Numbered from the stretch's first letter, positions 20,656 to 31,659 are shown. The stretch: 64,000 bases of DNA from Melitaea cinxia (GCF_905220565.1 NC_059423.1:527001-591000); one strand, 5' to 3'. Notes: generated by a model not told the origin, from the letters alone. Made by a program: numbers and translations.

Positions 20656-21556
20656 CCTTTAGGTGTGATCCTAGTTGGTGCGTAACGGAGGTGGGCCTGA
20701 GGGGGGACCGCCTCTTCCGCAAGAGGTCGTACGACGGAGGAGAGCAGCTCACGACGATCTCTTCCGGAAGTGGTCGGTGAGCCTGTAGGACCCGGAGGTG
20801 AGCCGGAAACTGGTGGCGGCAATTTTGTCCGTCCTACGCGACTGGGTCGATAGACTAGGTGCGATGTCGTTCCACATGGCGCAGATGCTGACCGGGCACG
20901 GCTTTTTCGGTCGTTATCTGTGCCGAGTGTTCGGGCGTGAGCCGACGTCAGGATGTCACCATTGCGACATCGGTGCCGCGAACACGGCGGAGCATACGTG
21001 CGTTGCCTGCCCAGCGTAGAGTGCGGAGCGCAGTACCTTATCGGCAATCATCGGGGTGGATCTCACACTGTCGACCTTGACTGTGGCCCATGGTTGGCAA
21101 TTAGGAAAGCTGGGACGCAGTCTCCATCTTCTGGCACCGTAATGCTGCGGAAGGAAGCGGCTGAGCGGGAGCGGGAACAGGACCCAAACTCGCTCCCGAG
21201 TCGTCGCGGAAGGTGCGGTCGGCGACGCAGGGCTTATTTACCCAATCAGACCAGCGGGTGATATACCGGGGGATTTATCGTATGCATTTCACAGTTCTGA
21301 GGAGGGCGGCAACCTTAATGTTCGAGAAATCCTCTCGGAGGTCGCTTTTGGTGACGGGCCTTAATTGGGCAACACCGGCGGGATCGCGGAAGTGCTTAGC
21401 TTCCCCGTGATCCCACCCCAGGGAGCGAAGGAACACCCCGGAGGATTTAGTCCGTGCGAATCGGACATACCCTCCAGCTCCCCCGGGCTGGAGGCATCCG
21501 TTAGGGATTTCCTCTGGGTTAAAAAAAAAGATGCGATCTTAGTTTCCATCCACTAA
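20656..21556 (+). pseudogene. R1-clade LINE C-terminus, decayed
   Basis: GC-rich compared with its surroundings. The readable segment around 20798-21019 contains MLTGHGFFGRYLCRVFGREP followed by the zinc knuckle CHHC..AEHTCVACPA (C-x2-C-x9-H-x4-C), a signature of R1-clade LINE C-termini. An internal TAG follows at about 21017, and later parts stay open in shifting frames (for example 21365-21556), consistent with a pseudogene. The RT domain is missing. A Helitron fragment abuts its 5' side. Clade assignment rests on recognition, not alignment. Confidence 0.75.
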
Positions 21557-21696
21557 CCCCTAGACGTCATAGATCACTGACGTCATTTCTAATAGCATTA
21601 AACACCCCACGCATATTCACCCCTTTAGCCATTCATAGCTTACTTAACGATACTTTGAGCTGTTACGTGATACAATAATAAATAATCTATACGTTA

Positions 21697-22013
21697 CACA
21701 CATTTCGCACGCTTATAGTTTATATAGAGAAGGAGTGCAGAATACTAATATTTTTGTTTAAATTGTACATAAAATATACATTAGTTTAATTAAAAACAAA
21801 AAACATTACACACATTACCGTGTATTTGACACACATATGCATTTACATACTCTTTTGTTTATTGTTAAAGTGACGTCATACTGAGAAAAGATTAATAGAC
21901 TAATATTGTTTGTAATGTCAAACATAACCATAATAAATTCATTAAAACCTTAATAATGTTCAAACTCATAATTTAAATTAGTTATGGTCGAATTTCGACC
22001 ACTGGTCGACCTA
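21697..22013 (+). mobile_element. Short Helitron, 5'-truncated and decayed
   Basis: TTTCGCACGCTTATAGTTTA, GAGAAGGAGTGCAGAATAC and GGTCGAATTTCGACCACTGG match the Helitron at 11863-12217. The CTAG terminus is lost. Confidence 0.6.
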
Positions 22014-22298
22014 ATAAGTACAAATATCTATAACATAAACACACGGTCGTCTGTTCCTAAAGTAAGCAACCTAATGCTTGTTATAGCTAACATCCGACAG
22101 ATACATTTATTTTTCGATAAATCATCATATCTCTTTCGTTACGCTCTTGTCAGAGCGGTCGTAGTCATCACTTGCCAGTCACACGCTGGACGATCCGTCT
22201 CCAATCCTCCCTGACAGCTGCTTTTCGGGAGCACAGATTCAATGGCACGTCCAGTGCAGCCTTTGCTTTCGATAAATACATATAAATATAATATATAG

Positions 22299-22300
<2 letters not shown>

Positions 22301-22330
<30 letters not shown>
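22301..22330. repeat. (AT)n microsatellite
   Basis: Uninterrupted AT dinucleotides between SINE-like segments. Confidence 0.9.
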
Positions 22331-22334
<4 letters not shown>

Positions 22335-22335
<1 letters not shown>

Positions 22336-22430
22336 CGCCGTAATATCGCAATATTCGAGGCGTGAATCGAATTCGCATCCCCTGAAGCGGAAAACAGGGT
22401 CACTGCAAATTGCACCAACCAGCTAGTCTA
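22335..22430 (-). mobile_element. tRNA-derived SINE head
   Basis: Reversed tRNA-like head: GCGTGAATCGAATTCGCATC contains a B box on the minus strand (GATTCACGCC side), and CACCAACCAGCTAGTC gives a GGTTGGTGCA A box. A sister head lies at 41025-41095. Separated from an upstream piece by the (AT)n tract. Confidence 0.55.
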
Positions 22431-22583
22431 AATATTATACCTATAGCCTACACTACTTTTGGATATAGTATTTAACGAATAAGTTTTATTTTATTTCAGA
22501 ATTTATGAAATTAAAATCGTTTTATATGTCGGTATTTAGGTCAATGAAGCAAAAACTTGCTTTAAATTATTTATTAACTGACT

Positions 22584-22856
22584 ACTAGATACTGTGCCCG
22601 CGACTTTGTCTGCGTGAAATTTAAAAAATAGTTATTGTTCAATTGCTAGTTATAAGATTAATAAATGTCTAAAATAAAAGTAGCATAAGTTACTTCTTAT
22701 TATATCAGCTATATACCAGCGGCAGTCCCGTCAAAATCGGTTCAGCCGTTTCAGAGATTAGCTGGAACAGATAGACAGACAAATATTATAAAAAATGTTT
22801 ACAAATATATATTAATTACATACGTATGAATTTAGTAAAAAGCGGTTATTGGAACG
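22584..22856 (-). mobile_element. Short Helitron (family E)
   Basis: Antisense: starts CTAGATACTGTGCCCGCGAC (reverse of GCGGGCAC..CTAG), then AAAATCGGTTCAGCCGTTTC and AGTAAAAAGCGGTTATT. The TCTATAC 5' end is lost. Confidence 0.7.
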
Positions 22857-23008
22857 AAGTTCCTTACGGCAGGCTTGACAATTGGCTGGACGAGCAAACT
22901 GAAAAAAAATGTGAAACTAAAACCGTAAGAAAAATATATAACGAAAGTGACGTAATATCAATCACACGACTGTATAATAAGACGTTTGTAAAACAAAAAT
23001 ATTAATAA

Positions 23009-24940
23009 TATGGACGGTTTTACAAGGCGCTTCACGCACCACACGTGGACAGTAAGGCCTCCGTGCATTGGCTGCGATTCGGCGACCTCTTTGGGGAAAC
23101 CGAAGGTTTTGTCTGTGCAATACAAGATCAGGTGGTCAAGACGAACAACTACCGAAAGCACGTCCTGAAGGATGGCACTCCCGACTTCTGTCGAGCCTGT
23201 CGTCATCCCGGTGAGTCACTCAGGCATGTGCTTTCGGGTTGTTCCGCGCTTGCTAATACTGAGTACTTGCACAGACACAACCAAGTGGCCAAGATTCTCC
23301 AGCAAGAGCTTGCTCTTATGTACGGTCTCCTGGAACAGAGGATGCCGTACTACCAATACTCACCGGTGCCAGTACTCGAACGCGACGGAGTCCGGCTCTA
23401 CTGGGACCTGCCTATCGCCACAGACAGGACGATACTGGCGAACAAGCCTGATATCGTGGTGATGGACAGGGCACGGTCGAGGGTATTTTTAGTGGACATC
23501 ACCGTCCCGCATGACGAGAACCTCGTGAAAGCCGAGACTGAGAAAAAACGTAAATATCTGGATCTGGCGCACGAGGTTGTCGACATGTGGGGTGTGGGGT
23601 CTGCTGAAATAATCCCTATCGTAATATCGGTAATTATGTACAATCGCGGAGTGTAATTTATGGGGTTGGGGGGAAAGAGGGGGTTGGGGGGGGAGGAGGG
23701 TGGGATTTCACCCCTCCGGCAAACTATTTTCGTGTAAACCCCGTTGTTACAGAGATATCGTGGTTAAAGTTTTAAGGTTAAATTTTTAAATCGGTCACTA
23801 ATTTATGGGGTTAAGGGGGAAAAGGGGGGTTGGGAGGGGTAGGAAGGGTGGATTTCTACCCCCCCTGACAACTATTATCGTGTAAACCCCATGGTTACGA
23901 AAACATTCTCTTCAACTCTTCACTCGACTCTTCAGACGCAGAAACACAAGGCTTCGGAAACGCCATGGTAAACTCACAAATTAAGGTAAAGCTTTAGATT
24001 ATGTAAAACCGAATTTCGGGACCGTGGGGGGAAGGGGGGGGAGAGGGTGGGGAACGCTACCCCTGGTACCACTGTCACATCTCAGAACCCCATGGTTATG
24101 GAGATATCCATGGTTAAAGTTTTGAGGTTAGAAGAAGAATTTCGAAAGTTAGAGGAACGCTTGGCTCCGGCGCTGCGGGAAGTGCAGCCCTTCCGCCCTT
24201 GCGTGCGAAAGCACGCTCACTCATGCTCCGTTCCGCAGTTCCCTCCCTCCGCGCCTCCACGGCACAAAAAAAACACTCTAGGGGTAAGACAGACCAAGAC
24301 CACGTGGACAGTGGGGTGCTCCGATTCGGTTTTGGGTATTTTTCGAATTTCTAAACCTATATTCTAGCACGCAATGTTACTAATTTTATTAGAATATTAT
24401 GCCTGACGCGTTATTTTGTTTAAAAGTGTCGATTTGTCACACAATGCAAACAGTACGAGCTCAAAGGTATTATAATAGCTTTAAATTCTTCTTCTAACCT
24501 CAAAACCGTGGATATCTCCATAACCATGGGGTTTTGAGGTGTGACAGTGTTACCTTGTATAGATTCCCCTACACCGGAGGGGTGAAAACCCACCCTCCTC
24601 CCCTCCCCCCCAACCCGCTCTTTCCCCCCAACCCCATAAATTACACTCCGCGGTTGTACATAATCAAAAATAACAAAAATTTAACCTTAACCTTATCTCT
24701 GTAACAACGGGGTTTACACGAAAATAGTTTGCCGGAGGGGTGAAAACCCACCCTCCTCCCCTCCCCCGCCAACCCCCTCTTTCCCCCCAACCCCATAAAT
24801 TATTCTCCACGATTGTACATAATATCCCTCGCAGCCAGGATGCAGAAGGCGGTGTTACTTGACTCCTACAGCCCTAACCCCCGGCCGTTTGATCTCCCTG
24901 CCGGGGCGTATTCCTCCACCCGCTTATATTTATATACGTA
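23009..24940 (+). pseudogene. R4/Dong-clade LINE C-terminal region, split by a TIR element
   Basis: Open from about 23009. From the 203-codon part (23045-23656): CRACRHPGESLRHVLSGC is a zinc knuckle (Cys49, Cys52, His61, Cys66), and KPDIVVMD..VFLVDITVP (about 134-155) is the PD-(D/E)XK restriction-like endonuclease, the layout of R2/R4-type LINEs. WLRFGDLFGETEGFVCAIQD upstream fits R4/Dong. The last residues of that frame, MYNRGV, come from the inserted element at 23635-24821. Removing that element plus 2 bp puts the frame straight into ISLAARMQKAVLLDS (24824 on), a plausible LINE C-terminus. The RT domain is absent by 5' truncation. Confidence 0.8.
23635..24821. mobile_element. Inverted-repeat element with G-rich arms, inserted in R4
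   Basis: Ends are TATGTACAATCG (left) and CGATTGTACATA (right), with AT on both flanks as a possible 2-bp duplication. The left arm (to about 24145) holds three diverged units of a G-run module (ATTTATGGGGTTGGGGGG type) plus ACCCCATGGTTATGGAGATA; the right arm (from about 24485) holds two inverted units. The ~340-bp spacer has a GC-rich part and no convincing open frame. No transposase is visible. This is probably a foldback or non-autonomous DNA transposon. Confidence 0.75.
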
Positions 24941-25990
24941 AGTATAAGTAAATTTATTTATATACGTAGTTATTATAATATATGTATCTAAACTCCATCC
25001 AAAAATAAAAGTCTTATTATGTAAACAAACCCCTTATCGGAAGAAAAATACGCATTCCCTGTGTAATCACACACAATGCCTACTAGATAATTATTGTAGC
25101 ATCTGGGTAATCACATGAAGTAACATTATTTTTGTAATTATACGTATATTTCATCGTCAAACTAATATTTTTAGCAGAAAACCAAATTCGCTGTAACCTC
25201 AAACTTACAAGTGACATCTATCATTACTCTGTATTGTCTTTGATTTTTAGGGCTGGACGTTCTTTCATATCGACAAAAAGTCAAGGTCAGTGATATTTAA
25301 AAAAAATAACAGCGTTTAAGCTCGAACTTTTATAAAAAATAAAAAGATAAAACGGCCACTAAAGTTAAATAGAGTCTTACTTAAAACGACTCTGAGAGAG
25401 GCCTTACTTAATTTTTTTATCAATAAGACTGTGGGTCTTTATCTGTGGTAACATTTGCTTTAAATCTCACTGAAAATACTTTTAGTGTTCCATGCATATT
25501 ATTTATTTATTATAGGTTATTATTTCAGCATTTTATTTAGTGTGTGTGTTATGTTTTATTTTTGTGTTCAGTTTATTATTTTTATTTACTCGCATTATTA
25601 GCAAGATATATATGAGCATCGCTAAGTCGAATCAAACTGAGTCAAATTAATTATTTTTTTAATGAACTGTGATTGTGTTTTTATTATCTTTATTATTATT
25701 ATTTTTATTATTTTTTTACAACTTTTTTGTTCTGTTTCTTATTTTTTTTATTTTATATCCTTTTTTTATACGTTCAGTGTGTTCTTGTAGCGTTTGACGT
25801 CTGATGTCACCAATGCAGGCTCTGACAGAAGAACAGCGCCTTAGCAGTAAACATTTGCTACTAAGCAATGCTGAGGCAGAGACCTGGTTGGCCTCCTTTA
25901 ACTTTTTTTTTAATGTTTTTAAATTTCTAATCTTGCCGCTGTATTCGTTTTCCTCTTTTTTTTCTTTTAATTTATTTTTTTGTTTTATGT
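24941..25990. other. AT/T-rich unassigned sequence
   Basis: Long T-rich tracts at 25650-25760 and 25900-26000. A short open frame near 25804 (MSPMQALTEEQRLSSKHLLL start) has a normal-looking first 30 codons but then runs into T-rich phenylalanine codons, and I do not call it a gene. Confidence 0.45.
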
Positions 25991-26001
25991 GTCTTCAAAT
26001 T

Positions 26002-27553
26002 ATAATAATATTATTCGGAGTGTATCCCGGACTTCGAAGAGGATGAGATTGGTGCAGCGCTCGGGCAGCTTAAAAACGGGAGGGCCCCGGGGGATGACGG
26101 AGTTACCACTGAACTCCTTAAAGCCGCAGGGTGACCTGTCCTGAAAGCCTTGGCAAGACTATTTAACGCCGTCATCCACCGAGGTACCACGCCGGAGGCG
26201 TGGTCCAGGAGTGTGGTGGTGCTGTTCTTTAAGAGAGGCGATAAGTCTCTGTTAAAGAATTACAGACCGATCTCACTTCTGAGCCACGTCTATAAGCTGT
26301 TTTCGAGGGTTGTTACGAATCGTCTCGCCAGAAGACTCGACGAATTCCAAGCACCAGAGCAGGCTGGGTTTCGAAATGGCTACAGCACCGTAGACCACAT
26401 CCATACTGTTCGGCAGATTATCCAAAAGACGGAAGAATATAATCAACCGCTGTGTATGGCATTTGTGGACTACGAGAAAGCCTTCGACTCCGTCGAGACC
26501 TGGGCTGTCCTGGACTCTCTGCAGAGATGTCATATCGACTGGCGATATATCGAGGTACTAAAATCTATGTACGACGCGGCGACGATGACCGTTCATGTCA
26601 ATGACCAAGGAACAAAACCTATTTCCCTCCGGCGCGGGGTAAGACAGGGGGATGTAATATCACCGAAACTGTTTACCACTGCGCTAGAGGATGTTTTTAA
26701 GACCTTGGATTGGGGGGAACGGGGCATCAACGTCAACGGTGAATTCATCTCTCACCTTCGTTTCGCCGACGATATTGTCATCTTTGCGGAGACGCTGGAT
26801 GAGTTAGGCCAAATGCTGGCCGGCCTAAACGAGTCCTCCCGACGTGTCGGTCTCTGTATAAACTTGGATAAGACGAAAGTTATGTTTAACAACCAAGTCA
26901 TACCGATACCGGTATCGGTCGATGGTACCCTTCTCGAGGTTGTTCAGGATTATATTTACCTAGGCCATACTATCCAACTAGGCCGCAACAACTTCGAGAA
27001 GGAGGCCGATAGGAGGATTCGGTTGGGCTGGGCGGCATTTGGCAGACTCCGTCGAGTCTTCACTTCGAAGATTCCGCAATGCTTGAAGACAAAAGTTTTC
27101 GAGCAATGCGTCCTGCCTGTGTTAACATACGGAGCCGAGACGTGGACACTGACCAAGGGACTGGTCCACAAGTTTAAAGTCGCTCAACGTGCAATGGAAC
27201 GGGCTATGCTTGGGGTCTCTCTCAAAGACAGGATTAGAAATGAGACTATCCGCGAGAGAACGAAAGTAACCGACATAGCCCACAGAATTAGCAAGTTGAA
27301 GTGGCAGTGGGCTGGTCATCTGTGTCGCAGGACCGATGGCCGTTGGAGTAGACGGGTCCTAGAGTGGAGACCGCGTCTTGGCAAACGCAGTGTGGGACGT
27401 CCTCCGGCCCGTTGGACCGACGATCTACGTAAGATTGCCGGTGTAGGCTGGATGAGGATTGCGGAAGACCGGGATATGTGGCGCGAACTTGGGGAGGCCT
27501 ATGTCCAGTAGTGGACTGCGATAGGCTGAAGTGAGTGAGAGTGAGTGAAGTGA
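26002..27553 (+). mobile_element. RTE-like LINE, 5'-truncated, with 11-bp target duplication
   Basis: The insertion is bounded by exact GTCTTCAAATT at 25991-26001 and 27554-27564. It consists of reverse-transcriptase coding sequence, the short shared tail GGCCTATGTCCAGTAGTGG and a GTGAGTGA-type tandem tail. A very short 3' UTR with tandem tail is typical of the RTE clade. The N-terminal endonuclease is missing. Confidence 0.88.
26018..27511 (+). pseudogene. RTE-like reverse transcriptase, one in-frame stop
   Basis: The frame runs from ECIPDFEEDEIGAALGQLKN (about 26018) through KNGRAPGDDGVTTELLKAAG, is broken by TGA at 26132-26134, then is open for 453 codons. In that part: NYRPISLL (37-44), FRNGYST (74-80), RT motif A AFVDYEKAFDS (104-114), motif B GVRQGDVISP (163-172), catalytic FADD (205-208), thumb YIYLGHTIQL, then the C-terminal GHLCRRTDGRWSRR and GRPPARWTDDL region. 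It makes cDNA for target-primed integration in the nucleus when intact. It ends at a TAG that is CAG in a sister copy. No genuine ATG start was found because the 5' end is truncated. Confidence 0.9.
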
Positions 27554-27564
27554 GTCTTCAAATT

Positions 27565-28370
27565 GCAAATACTTTTTTTAAACAGTTATTAAACGATAGT
27601 GTGGAGCCCTAGCTAAGGCAATATGCCCTTAATACAAATAGACTTTAAATATTGATTAACATTTCGCTGTACTATCATTACTTTCTAAGTAAAAGTTTTT
27701 TTAATTAGATATTAATTACAACCTGAACGAAATGGCGATGCATGAAAAGGCTGTCACAACACAGAGTAACCTCAAATACCGAAAAGTAGTTTCGGAAATC
27801 TAATTTGAAACGCGCATACGGGTTGCACCCTGCCAATGTTGCTAGTCTTATATCGTTCAGTTTATCAAAAAACTATTTGTATCTAAAAATTACAGAAAAA
27901 TATAAAAAAAAATTCAGATAATATTATATGGATTTTCTAGTATAAAAGTAAATTTACCCACATCGACATTTATCAACATACATCACAGCACTATAGTAGT
28001 CTATAGTTACCCATTCCGCCATATTTGTTTACAAAATTGGACTTTTATTTTTGGATGGAGTTAAGTATGTATTGGGCGGGCGGAGTGACATTCAGTAAGA
28101 TAATAATCATTTATTTCAGAAAAAATCCATAATCAAAATATAAATATATTACTAGTAAACTTTTTTTTAAAATATTTATGTTATTTTATACTGTCGACAA
28201 AAATAAATAAAGACACATGTTTTTTTATTACGTTTGAATCATTATTATTATTATTATTTTGTTTGTTTTTTTTTTTATTTTACGGTATTTGTTATTTTCT
28301 AAAATATTAAATTTCCTAAATCCTTTTATGTACTTAATTAAAAACAAATCAACAAAATAAAAAAATAATC
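27565..28370. other. AT-rich unassigned sequence
   Basis: No open frame or repeat family supported. Confidence 0.4.
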
Positions 28371-28371
28371 A

Positions 28372-28373
<2 letters not shown>

Positions 28374-28407
<34 letters not shown>
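28374..28407. repeat. (AT)n microsatellite
   Basis: About 17 AT units. Confidence 0.9.
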
Positions 28408-28412
<5 letters not shown>

Positions 28413-28590
28413 TCAAATTGTGTTGCTTCTATACTATCCGAAGGAACTTCGTTCCTACCTGGTGTCCAATGACACCACATAATTTTATTTTAATATTCAC
28501 TCTAATTTTATTTGTTTCATTTTTGTAACTATTAATATTTAAAAAAAAAACCTTATTAAAATCACGCGTCATCCACTATGAGCTAATAAT

Positions 28591-28800
28591 ATCTAATCTT
28601 TAATATATAACATTCTCGTGTCATGGTGTTAAACATTGAACTCCTCCGAAACGGCTCGACTGATTTTAATAAAATTTGTGGGCATATCGGGTAGCTCTGA
28701 GAATCGGCCAACATCTATTTTTCATACCCCTAAGTTATAAGGGGGGGATTAAGGGTGTTAATAACATATATGGCAAAACAACGTTTGCGGGGTCAGCTAG
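28591..28800 (+). mobile_element. Short Helitron (family F), complete
   Basis: Starts ATCTAATCTTTAATATATAA, ends GCGGGGTCAGCTAG before T. Contains GAACTCCTCCGAAACGGC and CATCTATTTTTCATACCCC. Confidence 0.8.
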
Positions 28801-28831
28801 TGTAACATACAGAAGTAATAACAAAGTAATA

Positions 28832-29072
28832 ACTGAGTTAGGGCGCAGCAAGAAATATCCTGCTCAAAATGTGGAGCAGCTCGACTGAACAAGTACCTCG
28901 ACCTTACTGAAGATCACAGCTAAATAGCACTGTTTCAAGCAGTGTCCTGGGGAATTGGGGGTAGGTTCGGCAACGCGCTTGCGATGCTTCTGGTGTCGCA
29001 GGCGTCTATAAGCTACGATAATCGCTTACCATCAGGTGAGCCGTACGCTTGCTTGCCGATCTAGTTACATAA
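28832..29072 (+). mobile_element. Family C retroelement 3' segment
   Basis: GAGTTAGGGCGCAGCAAG, GCAGCTCGACTGAACAAGT, CAACGCGCTTGCGATGC and TACCATCAGGTGAGCCGTAC, with a short A-rich end. Confidence 0.82.
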
Positions 29073-29084
29073 AACAAAAGAAAT

Positions 29085-29352
29085 AGGCCTCATTCTCCAT
29101 GTAGGATGTAGGATCGGAGCTTAATCCACCACGCTGCCCCACAGTGGGTTGGCGGATATATTCCCTGCTATGAGTTATGATCGCTATCAGCTTTCTATGA
29201 TAACAACCTGTAGCAAGAGCTTAACGAGCTGCCCGAGGCACAGTGGGGAGACACACAAGGACAGACACCCAGACCGGAATGGAATATTTGTACAAATGCA
29301 AATATCCATCCCGAGCGAGAATCGAACCACGCACCAATAGGTATAGTGCTTA
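29085..29352 (-). mobile_element. tRNA-derived SINE (family B), 3'-truncated
   Basis: Antisense, starts within the tail at AATAGGCCTCATTCTCCATG. It has TTCCCTGCTATGAGTTATGA and ATCCCGAGCGAGAATCGAAC, the reversed B box. The terminal AACATCCCACTG tail is absent. Confidence 0.75.
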
Positions 29353-29704
29353 AGACTTATATAAAACAAACATTGTTACAGGCAAGTACGATGTTACGTC
29401 GCCTCGTCTATGACTATCGATCTAGACAGACTTAGGTCATATTTGTACCTATATGTAACGCTTCCGGAGGTCTATAATTATGGCTAGGTTTTAATTATGC
29501 AAGGGTATTGCTAGGCGGAGAAAATTTTCTTTGTTTGCTGTATTTTATCGGCTACAGGGCGAATCGTATCAAATCATTCTATATATGGAAAACGTTGACG
29601 CTTAACTCGTTCTACTACTCCACTACAAGTTGACTGATAACTTTTCAATGACAAGCAATGATTACTATTAAATATATACAAGTGTTAGTATCAGCGGCGA
29701 AATA

Positions 29705-29965
29705 TTATTTTACTGACCTGAGCCAATGGACCGAAGTTCCGAAGTCCGGGTGTGGTGGTTTCGCTTTCCGCCTCGGGTCTGGATATATACCTACATATTC
29801 TTATTATGTGTATATATTTATATATATCCTGTGTCGGAGGTCATGAAACACAACATACAAGCACAAACGCCCAGACCACGACAAACATCTATGTGGTCAA
29901 TAAAAATGTTTGTCGTAAGCGGAGATTGAACCCACGACCGCCAGCGCAACTGGGTCAACGCTCAT
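29705..29965 (-). mobile_element. tRNA-derived SINE, second type, decayed
   Basis: CAAACGCCCAGACCACGACA, AAATGTTTGTCGTAAGCGG and GATTGAACCCACGACCGCCA match the SINE at 34150-34331 in reverse. A short AT-rich insertion separates the distal part. Open frames crossing it are incidental. Confidence 0.65.
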
Positions 29966-29997
29966 CAAACTTATATGTACCAATTATTAGTACATAT

Positions 29998-30185
29998 TAT
30001 TTGTATATAAAAAAATTGGTTGTCTTTAAAGTTGGTTTACGGACGATAGTTTAACGTGACAACGTCATAACAAAACATCTCCTCGGCGCAAGCGTACAAT
30101 GAGCGTAACGGGACTATGAGTCATTCTTTTTCATGCATGTAGCCGGCGTTCATCTATCTATTAGACAGCTGTTGCCTGTAACACA
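29998..30185 (+). repeat. Dispersed repeat (copy 1 of 2)
   Basis: AAAAAATTGGTTGTCTTTAA, GGTTTACGGACGATAGTTTA and CAACGTCATAACAAAACATC recur at 34785-34985. Class unknown. Lacks the ~40-bp GACACAGGCCAGTCGAGTGG insert of the other copy. Confidence 0.7.
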
Positions 30186-30292
30186 AGCATTCAGTTGCTT
30201 ACTGTGGCAACAGACGATCGTCCGTGGATGTTATAGATAATAATTTATTTTTATTAAATTGCTGTCTTGGAATTCAACTAAATCTCAAAATT

Positions 30293-30575
30293 ATGGTAGG
30301 GCACAGCAGGAATTTCCTGCTCAAAATGTGGAGCAGCCCGACTGGGGCAGTACATCGAACTTACAGAAGATCACAGCTAAATTATACTGTTTTCAAGCAG
30401 TATTGTATTACTGTTGGTGAGTAAGGTGACCAGAGCTCCTGGGGGGATTGAGGATTGGGTCGGCAACGCGCTTGCGATGCTTCTGGTGTTTCAGGCGTCT
30501 ATAAGCTACGGGAATCGCTTACCATCAGGTGAGTCGTACGCTTGTTTGCCGAGCTAGTGATATAAAAAAAAAAAT
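30293..30575 (+). mobile_element. Family C retroelement 3' segment with poly(A)
   Basis: Good copy from GGTAGGGCACAGCAGGAAT to GCTAGTGATATAAAAAAA. Shows the poly(A) end of the family. Confidence 0.85.
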
Positions 30576-30881
30576 ATATAAAACGTTCTTAACCCATCAG
30601 GTAACCTCATTACTCAATACTAAGAATTACAATGTTGGCATCAATCGAGACAGTCATATTTTATTATAGATATGTGATAACGCGTTACTTCTAGGAACTA
30701 CAACAAAATACCAAGCACAATGATAACACTCGACTAACTAACAGACACTTTTATGTAAGCAAATGTCAAATTATTTTGATGGTTCTAACATTGTCAGTTT
30801 GTTTTTTTTTTTAAGTTTTTAATCTTTACGTAGACACAACATGCAAATAACAGTGCTAATGGAGTATCAAAGATATCTATA

Positions 30882-31209
30882 TCTATACAAATAAATAAAA
30901 TTAGAGTGTCTGTTTGTAATATAAAAATAACCGCTTTTAAATTACTAAGTGTATATGCATTTATTACACGGTAAATATGCCAAAATAAATTTTTTTTCAC
31001 AATTTTTATCTGTCTGTCTGTTTGTCTGTTTGTTCTGTCTAATCTTTGAAACGGCTGGACCAATTTTGACGGGATTTTTACTGGCAGATAGCTGTTGTAA
31101 TAAGGAGTAACTTAGTCTACTTTTGTTTTAGAAATTTATTTATTTTATTACTCTGCGAACTGAACATTTATGTTCAATTCCACGCGGACGAAGTCGCGGG
31201 CAAAGCCAG
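30882..31209 (+). mobile_element. Short Helitron (family E), 3' end mutated
   Basis: Starts TCTATACAAATAAATAAAAT. Ends CGCGGGCAAAGCCAG where CTAG is expected. The sub-terminal hairpin CGCGGACGAAGTCGCGGG is intact. Confidence 0.8.
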
Positions 31210-31364
31210 TAGTACAATAAACATTTGAATAACTCGAAAAGTACTTGTTGACCTTCGCTCAAATTTCACTTGTCGGACAACACGACAAGAAATGGCTTTC
31301 AAATACAAATCTTTCAGCTTTAAAAGCATCATCAAAATCGGTAAAACCAATAAAAAGCGATTGT

Positions 31365-31535
31365 GCTTTAGACCACACAACTGAAGCAAAACTTATTTAG
31401 CTTCATCTAACTTATATCCTCCTCTCAATTTCCGTTCGTCTCGCCCGATCACACATTTCGTAACGATCTCGTCACGCATTCACCAGCTTACTCCCCAAAT
31501 CAAGTGTCCGTAAAGAAGTTTTACTTCAAAAGTTA
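31365..31535. repeat. TIR MITE (family O)
   Basis: TTTAGACCACACAACTGAAG at one end, GTAAAGAAGTTTTACTTCA at the other; ~170 bp. Confidence 0.7.
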
Positions 31536-31659
31536 TGAGGTAGCGCACGTGACAAAAGTACAACCGATTTTGAAACTCCTTTTTTTGAGAAAGAAGATAA
31601 TACAGGAGATAACAAAAAATTAACAAATACAAACTATTTTAACAATTGTTACAAATGAA

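Noticed and set aside
20643..21047. Long minus-strand frame opposite the R1 fragment
   Set aside because: Shadow of the GC-rich R1 coding strand.
22301..22330. AT dinucleotide tract as a promoter or origin
   Set aside because: Simple microsatellite; similar tracts at 28374 and 53592.
24047..24367. 106-codon open frame inside the inverted-repeat element
   Set aside because: It starts in the G-rich arm, has no domain or coding-like composition, and crosses arm and spacer.
23657..24820. G-rich modules as a telomere-like or CRISPR-like array
   Set aside because: Units are few, unequal and inverted between arms, with no regular spacers; better explained as arms of one inserted element.
25804..26046. 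80-codon open frame with a normal-looking start
   Set aside because: Most of it is T-rich sequence read as Phe/Leu, and the end is RTE sequence in the wrong frame.
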